Shown here piece by piece: positions 63,789-64,000 of a stretch of DNA of 64,000 nucleotides; position 1 is the stretch's first letter, and every line of letters starts with the position of its first letter. Origin of the DNA: Albidovulum sp. (GTDB lineage Bacteria > Pseudomonadota > Alphaproteobacteria > Rhodobacterales > Rhodobacteraceae); NCBI GenBank assembly GCA_028823855.1, contig JAPPFL010000065.1, positions 216,103 to 280,102 on the forward strand. Reading direction: 5' to 3'. The translations under genes and the position numbers were made by a program. The notes below the pieces were generated by a model. It worked only from the letters and a program-made list of their open reading frames with translations. It did not search any database and was not told where the DNA came from.

Positions 63789-64000
63789 GGATTCAAGCAA
63801 GCTTCGTAGCATTCGTTAGCGATTCTGCGCGCAGGATCGCCGCCTTTCTTGTCCCCCGAACGTTCAAGGAAGGCAGATTGCCGGCTATGTCACGGAGTTC
63901 GAAACAGCGGCAACGAATCAACCGATTTTCACTCCCGCCCCCAGCTTCAGATGTCCTGACCCCGTGAGTTTTTTCCGGCCGTCCTGATCGCTTTTTTCCC
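63789..64000. other. right edge of the window
   Basis: No gene or signal could be supported in the last 210 bases. Confidence 0.3.

Overview
The window looks like a catabolism-rich, accessory-heavy stretch of an alphaproteobacterial chromosome or megaplasmid. The evidence is gene content: a heterotetrameric sarcosine oxidase operon, MttB-family methyltransferases beside a betaine-type ABC importer, a form II CO-dehydrogenase-like molybdenum hydroxylase with its maturation genes, a Rhodobacter-type polyol (smo) importer and a peptide-type ABC operon. I cannot name the species. No rRNA, tRNA, CRISPR array or intact insertion sequence was seen.

Layout. (1) 0-10 kb, quaternary-amine block: a leftward operon encodes a glycine-betaine/proline-type importer (ATPase, two permeases, binding protein), a 2-hydroxyacid dehydrogenase and a DAO-family FAD oxidoreductase. 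It diverges from a LysR regulator and an MttB-family methyltransferase, which is followed by a broken 2-hydroxyacid dehydrogenase. A 22-bp perfect inverted repeat lies in the divergent promoter region. (2) 10-16 kb, a graveyard: transposase remnants, a decayed serine recombinase, a HEPN-like gene whose partner carries a nonsense codon, and a frameshifted XRE regulator. (3) 16-25 kb, rightward molybdenum hydroxylase operon (MoxR ATPase, VWA protein, XdhC, MoeA/MobA-like fusion, small, large and medium subunits), ended by a clear intrinsic terminator. (4) 25-31 kb, leftward soxBDAG with a divergent GlxA/GbdR-like regulator. (5) 31-35.6 kb, cobalt-type nitrile hydratase genes, split by an oppositely oriented FMN-dependent 2-hydroxyacid oxidase, then a Mug-type DNA glycosylase. 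(6) 35.9-39 kb, a second graveyard holding a decayed TcmP / Gp37-Gp68 (DUF5131) pair. (7) 39-50.3 kb, a polyol block: SmoEFGK-like importer, LacI regulator, three polyol dehydrogenases (MDR, long-chain MDH, SDR), PfkB kinase and GatZ-family protein. (8) 50.4-58 kb, a dipeptide-type ABC operon enclosing an AstE-type deacylase and a class III aminotransferase. (9) 59.7-63.8 kb, a second MttB homologue, an alpha/beta hydrolase and an M24 metallopeptidase.

How the genes fit together. The common theme is import and stepwise dismantling of small compatible-solute-like molecules: betaine-type compounds, sarcosine, polyols, nitriles or amides and small acylated amino compounds. MttB could demethylate a quaternary amine and SoxBDAG oxidises sarcosine, but no dimethylglycine dehydrogenase, corrinoid protein or corrinoid reductase lies in the window, so the amine route is incomplete here. 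In the polyol block, the MDR dehydrogenase, PfkB kinase and GatZ protein are the three families known to convert altritol to fructose 6-phosphate through tagatose.

Two pseudogene belts (9-16 and 35-39 kb) lie exactly between intact catabolic blocks. They suggest that the blocks arrived or were rearranged separately and that the joints are decaying.
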